Translations under genes and position numbers: made by a program
Shown here: positions 1 to 6,754 of the stretch, in pieces
Layout: each line of letters opens with the position of its first letter
Numbering within the stretch: position 1 is the stretch's first letter
Notes under the pieces: model-generated
The model's database searches: none
What the model saw: the letters and a program-made list of their open reading frames with translations, nothing else
What the model was told of the DNA's origin: nothing
Assembly: GCA_003567135.1 (NCBI GenBank)
Contig: PXAI01000254.1
Location: 1 to 10,971, forward strand
Direction of reading: 5' to 3'
DNA: 10,971 bases
From: Balneolia bacterium
GTDB taxonomy: Bacteria > Bacteroidota > Rhodothermia > Balneolales > Cyclonatronaceae

Positions 1-381
1 GGTGTGCCCGAGCATCTCCCTGGATTGCTAAGAGCACAGCGCATGCAGGAAAAGGCGGGCGCGGTTGGTTTCGACTGGAAGAAATGGCCTGAAGCGTGGA
101 AAAAGCTCGAGGAAGAGCTCGGCGAATTCCGGGAAACGCTGCAGGACGCTGATAGGGAAGAGCAGGCCAAAGAGTTCGGGGATGTGATTTTTTCGCTGGT
201 AAACGTCGGGCGGCTGGCCGGGCTGAACGCCGAAGATTCCCTCCGGATTACCAATAAAAAATTTCGCGATCGTTTTACCTACATCGAGCAAAAACTGGCG
301 GAATCGGGAAAAAGCCCGGAGGATGTAAGCCTGGAAGAAATGGACAGGCTCTGGGAACAGGCTAAAACTTTGTCAGCCTGA
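1..381 (+). CDS. mazG: Nucleoside triphosphate pyrophosphohydrolase MazG, C-terminal part (5' truncated)
   Basis: MazG hydrolyses (d)NTPs to the monophosphate and pyrophosphate in the cytoplasm, cleaning the nucleotide pool. About 126 residues are visible. They match the C-terminal MazG domain: an entry of the type VPEHLPGLLRAQRMQEKA, then VGFDW, the EExxE metal site (EELGE, residues 37-41 counted from the GTG at base 4) and the ExxD site (EFGD, 57-60), then the helix NKKFRDRFTYIE seen in this family. MazG proteins are usually about 260 residues, so the N-terminal half lies outside the window. The reading frame is open to base 1, and the GTG at base 4 is read here as an internal valine, not a start. 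The stop is TGA at 379-381. No intrinsic terminator follows. An alternative is a single-domain MazG protein starting at the GTG, but no ribosome binding site can be seen to support it. Confidence 0.93.
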   Translation, partial: GVPEHLPGLLRAQRMQEKAGAVGFDWKKWPEAWKKLEEELGEFRETLQDADREEQAKEFGDVIFSLVNVGRLAGLNAEDSLRITNKKFRDRFTYIEQKLAESGKSPEDVSLEEMDRLWEQAKTLSA

Positions 382-634
382 TTTTTATTCGCAAAACTTT
401 CATTATCTTAATGACCCGTCCGGAATTACGGAACGCCAAAAGTGTGTTTGAAGTTTTTCGATTGGGTTGCTAAAGAAGCGCTTTCCTGCAAGCCTGAAAC
501 TTAGTGAAACCGGGCCGGATATCTGAAACCTACTAAGGATGTGTCTTTTATTTTTATCCAGGCCATCCGGAATCTGATTTATTTATTCCGAATCGCGATT
601 TAAAAATTTATTTAGAACATTAAAGGAGTCAACC
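382..634. other. Intergenic region upstream of citrate synthase
   Basis: This 253-base stretch has no plausible gene. It must hold the citrate synthase promoter, but I see no clean TTTG-N19-21-TAnnTTTG pair; TATTTTTA at 549-556 is only a partial -7 match and has no -33 partner. It contains three copies of TGAAAC (495-500, 505-510, 524-529), a 10-bp palindrome AATCGCGATT (591-600), and an inverted pair CGGAAT/ATTCCG (568-573 and 585-590). None is long enough to assign a role. Confidence 0.5.
622..628 (+). promoter_or_regulatory. Ribosome binding site of citrate synthase
   Basis: AAAGGAG lies six bases before the ATG at 635. It fixes that ATG as the start and is the only clear Shine-Dalgarno sequence in the window; the other complete genes here lack one. 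Confidence 0.8.
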
Positions 635-1789
635 ATGACCTCAAACGAAAACATTGATTTAAGTCAGTATCCTCATATTGACAGAGGGCTTGAAGGCATC
701 GTTGCTTTCTCATCACGAAAAAGTTTTATTGACGGAGCGAAAGGAGAACTGATTTACGCGGGTTATAATATTGATGATCTCGCCCCAAAATCTACTTTTG
801 AAGAAGTTTGCTTCTTGCTCTGGCACGAGCGTTTACCGAATGCTGATGAATTAAAGTCACTCCATGCGGATCTTCAGAGCAACCGCGAGCTGCCTGAAAT
901 TGTTGAAAACTATATTAAATCAACATCTCCGAAGTCTGAGCCGATGGCCGTTCTTCGCACCGCCGTTTCCATGCTCGCCGATTTTGACGACGAAGCGCGC
1001 GATGTTTCACCTGAAGCGACGTACAGGAAATCGATCAGAATTACCTCTAAAATTCCCACCATCATCGCGGCATTTGACCGGATGAGAAACGGGAAGGAAA
1101 TACTGAAGCCGCTTTCTGAAGGAAGCCTGGCGTTTGACTTTCTTTACATGCTGAACGGCGAGCGTCCCGGCAAGCAGGCTGAAAAGGTGATGGATATGTG
1201 TCTCATTCTTCATGCTGAGCACGGAATGAACGCCTCCACATTTACGTGCCGCTCTGTTTGTGCCACGCAGTCTGATTTGCATGCCGCCGTAGCCGGTGCA
1301 ATGGGCTCTCTGAAAGGCCCGCTCCACGGAGGTGCAAACACTGCCGTAATGAACATGCTGCTTGGCCTTGATAAAGGCGACGATATCGCGGCTTTCATTA
1401 AGGAACGACTCGCGAAGAAGCAGAAGGTTATGGGATTCGGGCACCGCGTTTACAAAACGTTTGATCCGCGGGCGTACCATCTCCGAAAAATGGCCGGTGC
1501 GCTTGCCAAAGAAGTGAATATGGAGTATCTCTACGAGTGGTCAGAAACGATCGTTAAGGTGATGAAAGAAGAGAAAAACATCGATCCTAACGTTGATTTC
1601 TTTTCTGCTACCGTTTATTACTCAATGGGTATTAAGCCGGATCTTTACACCTGTATCTTTGCTATGTCAAGAATTTCCGGCTGGACGGCCCATTACATGG
1701 AGCAGGCAGCCAACAACAGGCTGATTCGTCCGCGCCAGCTGTATCTTGGGGAGAAAAATCTCGAGTACAAAAGCGTTGACGAGCGCTGA
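635..1789 (+). CDS. gltA: Citrate synthase (type II-like, CitZ/GltA family)
   Basis: Condenses acetyl-CoA with oxaloacetate to citrate, the entry step of the TCA cycle, in the cytoplasm. At 384 residues it has the length of the shorter, Bacillus CitZ-like citrate synthases and lacks the long N-terminal domain of the E. coli enzyme. The three catalytic residues are all present: His231 in GPLHGGAN, His270 in GFGHRVYK and Asp321 in NVDFFSA. The oxaloacetate-binding stretch LHAEHGMNAST (192-202) and arginines in DPRA (Arg279) and AMSR (Arg346) also fit. The start is set by AAAGGAG six bases upstream. The gene stands alone: a 253-base gap precedes it and an intrinsic terminator follows. Enzymes of this subgroup can act as 2-methylcitrate synthases. 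Nothing in the visible neighbourhood (no prpB or prpD) favours that, so citrate synthase is the better reading. Confidence 0.97.
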   Translation: MTSNENIDLSQYPHIDRGLEGIVAFSSRKSFIDGAKGELIYAGYNIDDLAPKSTFEEVCFLLWHERLPNADELKSLHADLQSNRELPEIVENYIKSTSPKSEPMAVLRTAVSMLADFDDEARDVSPEATYRKSIRITSKIPTIIAAFDRMRNGKEILKPLSEGSLAFDFLYMLNGERPGKQAEKVMDMCLILHAEHGMNASTFTCRSVCATQSDLHAAVAGAMGSLKGPLHGGANTAVMNMLLGLDKGDDIAAFIKERLAKKQKVMGFGHRVYKTFDPRAYHLRKMAGALAKEVNMEYLYEWSETIVKVMKEEKNIDPNVDFFSATVYYSMGIKPDLYTCIFAMSRISGWTAHYMEQAANNRLIRPRQLYLGEKNLEYKSVDER

Positions 1790-1810
1790 TTATCCGTTTT
1801 TATCTGATTA

Positions 1811-1840
1811 AGCTGTCGCAGAAATGCGACGGCTTTTTTT
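1811..1840 (+). terminator. Intrinsic terminator of citrate synthase
   Basis: A 10-bp stem (AGCTGTCGCA with TGCGACGGCT, one G-T wobble) closes on a GAAA tetraloop and runs straight into a T-rich tract (TTTTTTT then ATTTT). It starts 21 bases after the stop codon. Confidence 0.9.
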
Positions 1841-1883
1841 ATTTTCTGTAAGAGCACAGATAACCAGAAAAAAACAATTTACG

Positions 1884-1900
1884 TGTACAAATTTTGTACA
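1884..1900. promoter_or_regulatory. Perfect 17-bp palindrome upstream of the GH3-family gene, candidate operator
   Basis: TGTACAAA-T-TTTGTACA is a perfect inverted repeat of two 8-base arms around one base. It ends 34 bases before the GH3 start and lies 43 bases past the citrate synthase terminator. The spacing and symmetry suit the binding site of a dimeric repressor or activator. No T-run follows, so it is not a terminator. The regulator is not encoded in the window. Confidence 0.5.
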
Positions 1901-1934
1901 TTAAGGATTCCATTAATCGCTATAAAATCAGCCT

Positions 1935-3392
1935 ATGAGTTCCATATCTGACGCCCAATCGCGTATTCTGAAAAAGTTTCTGTCGTATGCGAAAGATACC
2001 GCTTACGGCAAAAAATATGGCTTTGAGAACATTCAAAGCTACGATGAATACAGGGAGCAGGTACCGATTTCCACGTTCTCGGATTATGATGAGTATCGCG
2101 AATCTCTAAAAAAGGGCGTTCCGGATCTTGTGTGGCCGGGAAGCACTAAAATATTTGCTACTTCAGCAGGTACCACGGGCGATCCAAAGCTGATACCCAT
2201 TTTTGAAGACCGAAAACGCAGCGATAAAATTTTTCTCCGGAGAGTGGCGCTTTCCTATCTCAGAAACAATCCGAACATTTTCAGGCTTGCCGGCAAGCAG
2301 ATCAGCCTTCCGGGAATGATTGATGATGATCCTGATCATCCGGGTGTACAAACAGGTGAAATCAGCGGATTTTTGTCAATGTTTGCGCCCCCGATTTTAG
2401 CGAAGCTTCAATTGGTTCCATCTGAAGAGGCGGTTCGGATGGATTTCGAAACCAAAGTTCGTCTCAATATTAAGCGAAGCATGGAATCGGATGTGCGCGT
2501 GATTACATCGCTGCCGTCCGTTTGCCTCAGAATGATGCAGACCGTTCTGGAAGAAACCGGCAAAGATTCTATAAAGGATGTCTGGCCCAATCTCAAAGTC
2601 GTTACATCCGGCGGCGAGCCGCTCCCATCCTATAAGGAACATATTGAATCGCTCTGCAAAGGACTTGATCTTCACTATATCGAAAACTACGGGGCTTCCG
2701 AAGGATATTTTGCATTCAACACTGAACAGGGCCGGGAAGATCTCAAGCTGGTAGTTAATAACAATGTATTTTACGAGTGGATCCCCAATCCTTCTGAAAA
2801 CCGCGAAGAGTTAAAAAAGCAGGATGTGATTCCGACCTGGGAAGTTGAAGAGGGGGTACCGTACGGGATGGTGATCACAAGTAACTCCGGTTTATGGCGC
2901 TATCTGCTCAACGATGTGGTTTATTTTACGGATATGAAGAAGCCGAGAATTCGCGTAGCCGGCCGCGCTTCTGATGTGCTGGATGCTTACGGCGAAACCA
3001 TGGAAGCAATCCATATTAAGGAAGTACTTGAAAAAACCGTCGCCGAAACGGGTGGCGTGTATTCAAACTATACCGTTGGTGCTTTTCTGGCCTCTGATAA
3101 GGAGAGCCCGACTCACGCCTGGTTTATCGAATGGGCCGAGAAACCCGCCGATCCTGAGAAATTTGCCAAACTCATCGATGAAAATATGATTGAGCTTAAC
3201 CGGAGCTATAAAATCAGGCGAATGGGAAATGCCATTGCGCACCCCAGGTTTTATAATCTTACCAGGGAGTCGGTTTCGAAGTGGAGAGATGAGTTTTTTA
3301 CAAAAGTTGGCGCCCAGACTAAACTGCCGCGTACCATTCGTGATCAGAAAAAATGTATGGGACTGATAAACTACTGCGAACGCCTGGCATAA
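1935..3392 (+). CDS. GH3 auxin-responsive promoter family protein (acyl-adenylate/amidosynthetase-like)
   Basis: GH3 enzymes belong to the ANL adenylating superfamily. They activate a carboxylic acid with ATP and, in plants, join it to an amino acid. Bacterial members have the same fold, but their substrates are mostly unknown. The 485 residues carry the three nucleotide-binding motifs: TSAGTTGDPKLIP (76-88), YGASEGYF (252-259, compare YASSE) and YLLNDVV (323-329, compare YRxGDxx). In the third, the conserved Asp is kept (Asp327) but the Gly before it is Asn326. The C-terminal part has the RPR-like element HPRFY (436-440). An in-frame stop at 1923-1925 makes ATG 1935 the first possible ATG. 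There is no Shine-Dalgarno sequence. The N terminus is slightly short for the family, yet it begins in the expected helix (QSRILKKFLSYAKDTAYGKKYGF-type region). The substrate cannot be told from sequence; a fatty or aromatic acid is possible. Confidence 0.9.
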   Translation: MSSISDAQSRILKKFLSYAKDTAYGKKYGFENIQSYDEYREQVPISTFSDYDEYRESLKKGVPDLVWPGSTKIFATSAGTTGDPKLIPIFEDRKRSDKIFLRRVALSYLRNNPNIFRLAGKQISLPGMIDDDPDHPGVQTGEISGFLSMFAPPILAKLQLVPSEEAVRMDFETKVRLNIKRSMESDVRVITSLPSVCLRMMQTVLEETGKDSIKDVWPNLKVVTSGGEPLPSYKEHIESLCKGLDLHYIENYGASEGYFAFNTEQGREDLKLVVNNNVFYEWIPNPSENREELKKQDVIPTWEVEEGVPYGMVITSNSGLWRYLLNDVVYFTDMKKPRIRVAGRASDVLDAYGETMEAIHIKEVLEKTVAETGGVYSNYTVGAFLASDKESPTHAWFIEWAEKPADPEKFAKLIDENMIELNRSYKIRRMGNAIAHPRFYNLTRESVSKWRDEFFTKVGAQTKLPRTIRDQKKCMGLINYCERLA

Positions 3393-3421
3393 CTTTTTGA
3401 CCGGTCTATAGTATTAGCAAG

Positions 3422-3646
3422 ATGATTTTTATCCATATACTTTCATTACTGATAATTTTCGTGGCTTCTTCGTGGTTTTCCGGCTGGATGCTCCGACGTA
3501 TGGGATATCCGCCGCCGGTCAAATTTGAAAACCGCGATGACTACATCCTCGCAGCCATGAAGCTGCTTCTGTTCATGATTACCAGTTTGCTACTACTGGC
3601 TCTGATTATGCTGGCCGGCGTTGATCCCCTCAACCTCATGGGGTAA
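3422..3646 (+). CDS. Small two-helix membrane protein, function unknown
   Basis: A 74-residue protein I do not recognise. Two hydrophobic segments are clear: residues 4-22 (HILSLLIIFVASSWF) and about 46-67 (MKLLLFMITSLLLLALIML). They are joined by a polar loop with RR and the stretch YPPPVKFENRDDY. The positive charges in the loop suggest it faces the cytoplasm, with both ends outside. It begins 29 bases after the GH3 stop on the same strand with no terminator between, so it is probably co-transcribed. No Shine-Dalgarno sequence is visible. The sharp hydrophobic pattern and position argue for a real gene, but a chance reading frame cannot be excluded. Confidence 0.6.
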   Translation: MIFIHILSLLIIFVASSWFSGWMLRRMGYPPPVKFENRDDYILAAMKLLLFMITSLLLLALIMLAGVDPLNLMG

Positions 3647-3696
3647 ATCTCCCGTAATCTTTTATTTCCGGAAATAGCTTCACTAATTACCGGCAT

Positions 3697-3731
3697 AAAA
3701 AAAGCGGAGCGCATCAGATACGCTCCGCTTT
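3697..3731 (-). terminator. Intrinsic terminator of the T9SS cargo gene (minus strand)
   Basis: An 11-bp perfect stem (AAAGCGGAGCG with CGCTCCGCTTT) has a 9-base loop. Read on the minus strand, it ends in seven Ts (plus-strand As 3697-3703). It lies 26 bases past the stop of the minus-strand gene. On the plus strand only three Ts follow, so it may act weakly in both directions and also end the GH3 transcript. Confidence 0.88.
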
Positions 3732-3756
3732 ATCAAACCCTGATTAGGGATAATGC

Positions 3757-6417
3757 TTACTTAACCAGCATCATGGTTCTGTTCAGTACGCTGTTACCGG
3801 CCTGGAGGCGGTAGATATAGGCTCCGCTTGAAAGCCTTGAAGCGTCGAACGTTACATTGTGGGTGCCGGCGGATCTTACTTCGTTAACCAGTGTTGCAAC
3901 ACGCTGACCCTGAATATTATAAACATCAAGCCTTACCTGCTCGCTCTGTGGCAGATCGAAGCTGATATTTGTAGTCGGGTTGAACGGGTTCGGATAGTTT
4001 TGAGAAAGTGAAAGCTTCCGTGGAAGTTCATCGTTCTCAACATCTGTTTGCACCTGACTGGTGATCACAAAGCGATTTGTCTGAAGTTTCTCAGCTCTGA
4101 TCGTACTGCGGCTTAAGAGTTCGAACGGATTCTGAGGAGCAGATTTCAGTGCGCTGTTATCCTCAATAGTGAATGTATATTCGAAATTCTCATCAAGCGG
4201 GATGTATTTGCCGGTATGGAGATCGGCGAAATAGAGCGGTACACTTGTGTAAAGATTGTGTTCGGTTATTGAAATCGTATACTCACCCGGTGTGGTTGCG
4301 CGGGCAACTACAGGGATTTCGATGCCTGAAGTTGCATCCGGGAAGTGCGCGATATCAAAGAGTGAATCATCTTTCTTTGAGAACGCAAGCAGCGCGTAGT
4401 TTTCTGACATCGGGTTCAGCTGATAAGCATCGCCGCTAACGCGTTTTTCGCCGTCGCCACGATCGCTGAGTCTCAACCATGCTGAGTTTGATAACTCGCC
4501 ATTGCTGAGTTCCATTCTGATGTAGTTAACCTGCTCCTGGTTAAAGAGGAATTCACCCAGTGTGCTTGACTTAACGTCGTTGTTAAACTCAACAGGAACG
4601 CTTGACTGTCCTTCATTCTGAACGAAGAACGCCTGGAATGGTGCGATCAGGCCGCCTGTAAGATCACCAAGCGAACCATCGGTAGCCCATGCAAACCAGC
4701 TTCCGGAGGTAATATTTGACTCACCACCATCACCGCTGGTATTATTAGGAGACCATGCATAAACGGTGCCTGTAAGGTTAAGGCCGTCCTGCAGTTCATC
4801 AAATGAAACGAACGTTGTGTATGGATTACCTAAAAGTGTCCATCCATCGTTGTCGGCGCTGTTGGTGTTTCTGGTGAAACTACCAAACTGCGTACCTGAA
4901 ACTTCGAGAAGTTTGTTGCCGTTTGGCGAACCGTCGTAGTTATCATCAGCATAAACATAGACGATAAAACCCTGACCTGCCTCGATGGTATCGTTGAGAT
5001 CCTCAACGGCAACCCAGTCGGTGTTGGCATTGCCTGCAACATCGCCCCACTTATAAATGTGGCGGGGGCCGTTCTGGAAGTCAGCTCCAATTACATCTAA
5101 ACCCTGAGTCCAGATTGAGGAAAGGAGGTCGCCAACTGTGGTAGCTACAGGAGAGCTTAGATATCTCCAGCCCTGGCCGGCATCAGTTGGGTCGCCTGCA
5201 CCGTCTTCAAAACCGGTAAGCAGACGCTGAGCTATAACTGTAATTGCATCGCCTGTTGACTGGTCGTTAAATGTACCACCGCTTTCAACAGTAACGGTAC
5301 CTGCTCCGGCAATAATTTCACCTCTGATAGTGAGATTGGTTCCCTCAGGAACGGTAATATCGCTGGCAAACTCAATTTCAACGCCCGGAGCACCAATTAC
5401 GATTTCATCAGCAGTGATATCCTCAAACGCATAGCGAATAATAACGATACCATCGGCACCAGCACCGGATGTGGTTTTACCTGATGCACCACCGCCACCT
5501 GAACCGGTGTGTGGCTGTGCGTCGTTTCCGTTGCTTCCGCCAAAGCCGCCATCACCGCCGCCAAAACGGCCTTCGCCGGCACCATCAGCAGTAGTACCTG
5601 TACCGCCGCCGCCGCCGCCGCCACCGGCTAATTCAAGCGGAAAACCTGCGATACTGGTTGTAATTCCATTACCGCCGCGCGCTCCGAAGGCGGTATTGTT
5701 TTGTGTATTTTGAGCATCCTGGCCTGAACCGCCTGCACCACCACCGCCTGCACCAGCCCATGTGCTGCTAATGTTATCACCGCCAACGTTACCGCCGGTA
5801 GAGGAAGCACCACCGATACCCTGGTATCCGGCACCACCGCCTGAACCGCCAGCTGCTCCGTCAGCGGTTGCAGCGTCACGGTTGCCGCCGCCGCCGCCGC
5901 CAATGGCTTCAAGGCCGAAAGCAGAAGAAGTTGAACCGTTGTTACCACGGCTGTCCTCTACAGGAGCACCCCCTGAACCAACTATAATAGTGTATTCTGT
6001 TAATGGAGTAACGCTGGCTGCTGAACCGGAGGTGTTGTTTGATTCGCCTGGCACAAATTTAAGTGCCTGGCCCGCACCGCCACCACCGTGACCAACCTGA
6101 GTAACAGCGGCAACACGGCCAGCTCCACCGGAGCCGCCACCACCAATGATTACGTACTCAACCTCGGTTACACCTTCAGGTGCTGTCCAACTGTTGGAAC
6201 CAACAGTTGCGAAAACTTCAACAACGTAAAGTGTACCGTTTGATTCAACAAATCTTACTGCATCGGCATCGCTGCCTGAACTTAGTGGTGTCACCTGGAT
6301 AGACTCGCGGGTTTCCTGAGCCTCCATCGGAAATGCAAAAACCAACAGGAATAAAGCTAAAAGAGCAAAGCGCAAACCTGATTCTGTTTTATTGTTTGTA
6401 AATATATTTCTTTTCAT
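3757..6417 (-). CDS. Secreted glycine-rich protein with T9SS type A sorting domain
   Basis: An 886-residue exported protein of unknown specific role. In order: a Sec signal peptide (residues 1-33, hydrophobic core LRFALLALFLLVFAF, likely cleavage after MEA); a short beta-type lead-in; a glycine-rich domain at about 91-324, with YVIIGGGGSGGAG, repeated runs of 4-8 Gly and an ending of GADGIVIIRYA; a beta-rich segment at about 331-395; a long middle region starting near GWRYLSSPV; and at 802-886 a Por/T9SS type A sorting domain (SQNYPNPFNPTT, VYNIQGQRVATLV, LSSGAYIYRL, final MMLVK). Proteins with this tail are moved through the outer membrane by the type IX system and released or fixed on the surface. 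The gene stands alone, with its own terminator and a 337-base upstream gap. No Shine-Dalgarno sequence precedes the ATG. The glycine-rich part may be structural or adhesive, but that is inference. Confidence 0.9.
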   Translation of the reverse strand: MKRNIFTNNKTESGLRFALLALFLLVFAFPMEAQETRESIQVTPLSSGSDADAVRFVESNGTLYVVEVFATVGSNSWTAPEGVTEVEYVIIGGGGSGGAGRVAAVTQVGHGGGGAGQALKFVPGESNNTSGSAASVTPLTEYTIIVGSGGAPVEDSRGNNGSTSSAFGLEAIGGGGGGNRDAATADGAAGGSGGGAGYQGIGGASSTGGNVGGDNISSTWAGAGGGGAGGSGQDAQNTQNNTAFGARGGNGITTSIAGFPLELAGGGGGGGGTGTTADGAGEGRFGGGDGGFGGSNGNDAQPHTGSGGGGASGKTTSGAGADGIVIIRYAFEDITADEIVIGAPGVEIEFASDITVPEGTNLTIRGEIIAGAGTVTVESGGTFNDQSTGDAITVIAQRLLTGFEDGAGDPTDAGQGWRYLSSPVATTVGDLLSSIWTQGLDVIGADFQNGPRHIYKWGDVAGNANTDWVAVEDLNDTIEAGQGFIVYVYADDNYDGSPNGNKLLEVSGTQFGSFTRNTNSADNDGWTLLGNPYTTFVSFDELQDGLNLTGTVYAWSPNNTSGDGGESNITSGSWFAWATDGSLGDLTGGLIAPFQAFFVQNEGQSSVPVEFNNDVKSSTLGEFLFNQEQVNYIRMELSNGELSNSAWLRLSDRGDGEKRVSGDAYQLNPMSENYALLAFSKKDDSLFDIAHFPDATSGIEIPVVARATTPGEYTISITEHNLYTSVPLYFADLHTGKYIPLDENFEYTFTIEDNSALKSAPQNPFELLSRSTIRAEKLQTNRFVITSQVQTDVENDELPRKLSLSQNYPNPFNPTTNISFDLPQSEQVRLDVYNIQGQRVATLVNEVRSAGTHNVTFDASRLSSGAYIYRLQAGNSVLNRTMMLVK
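5603..5622. repeat. CCG triplet run in the glycine-rich coding region
   Basis: Six CCG units plus CC in a row encode part of an eight-Gly run (about residues 265-272) on the minus strand. It is a pure trinucleotide tract within a coding region and could change length by slippage without breaking the frame. Confidence 0.85.
5884..5901. repeat. Second GCC triplet run in the glycine-rich coding region
   Basis: Six GCC units in a row encode the Gly run at about residues 173-178 of the minus-strand protein. It has the same character as the run at 5603-5622. Confidence 0.85.
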
Positions 6418-6535
6418 AGATGTAATTATTGGTTAACGGAACCATTTTGGAAAATTTATGTATATAAATATAAACTATAAAGTTAGTTTAATCCTAAGAT
6501 GTTGGTTAAACTATTAACTTGGTTTAAATAATAGC

Positions 6536-6564
6536 TCATGATATCACCCATACTGATATCATGA
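6536..6564. repeat. Perfect 11-bp inverted repeat, candidate operator or hairpin
   Basis: TCATGATATCA and TGATATCATGA are perfect inverted copies around a 7-base spacer (CCCATAC). The element lies 119-147 bases before the start of the T9SS cargo gene. No run of Ts follows on either strand, so it is unlikely to be an intrinsic terminator. An operator for a dimeric regulator or an RNA hairpin is possible. Confidence 0.6.
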
Positions 6565-6646
6565 TTTGTGCAAACAAATAAATTTAAAGCTGTAAAAGAA
6601 GGCTTTGAAAAACCAGAGATTTTGGTCGTATTCAACGCCGGAGTGA

Positions 6647-6694
6647 AATTGAAACCACAGCATCCGTCAACCGACGGATTCGAGGATTTCAATT
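6647..6694. repeat. 48-bp nested imperfect palindrome
   Basis: The outer arms AATTGAAA/TTTCAATT (8 bp) and inner arms ATCCGTC/GACGGAT (7 bp, 4-base loop AACC) share exactly one centre. They are separated by equal 7-base stretches in which two further positions pair. In all, 17 of 22 possible pairs match. It lies 61 bases past the leuS stop in the direction of leuS transcription. With no T-run, it would be a 3'-end stabilising hairpin, a dispersed palindromic repeat or a remnant of a mobile element. Confidence 0.6.
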
Positions 6695-6754
6695 ATGCGA
6701 CAAGGCAGAAGACGGGCAAAAGATCGGTTTTGCAATGCCTTCTAAAAGTGTGGC

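Larger units (their letters stand above)
6418..6754. other. 337-base gap without a convincing gene
   Basis: This stretch lies between the leuS stop and the start of the T9SS cargo gene, both on the minus strand. Short open frames of 64 and 69 codons exist on either strand here, but they have no ribosome binding site and no recognisable family, and one begins at GTG and runs into the leuS end. The half next to the cargo gene (6418-6536) is very AT-rich and probably holds its promoter, although I see no good -33/-7 pair. TTGGTTAA occurs at 6429-6436 and 6502-6509, with a variant at 6519-6528. Two strong inverted repeats are listed separately. No T-run terminator for leuS is visible. Confidence 0.6.

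Noticed and set aside
1007..1480. 157-codon open frame on the minus strand inside citrate synthase
   Set aside because: It lies wholly antisense to a well-supported enzyme gene with all catalytic residues, and its composition looks like a shadow.
3663..3676. 14-bp palindrome TATTTCCGGAAATA
   Set aside because: It is short and AT-ended, lies between a stop codon and a terminator, and has no promoter to regulate; it is most likely a chance palindrome or a minor part of the 3' end.
5603..5901. CCG/GCC-rich blocks considered as a CRISPR or satellite array
   Set aside because: They have no regular repeat-spacer structure; they are Gly codons in an uninterrupted reading frame.
5471..6091. Proline-rich open frames on the plus strand opposite the glycine-rich region
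   Set aside because: They are the antisense shadow of Gly codons (GGC/GGT read as GCC/ACC/CCG) and have no ribosome binding site or family match.
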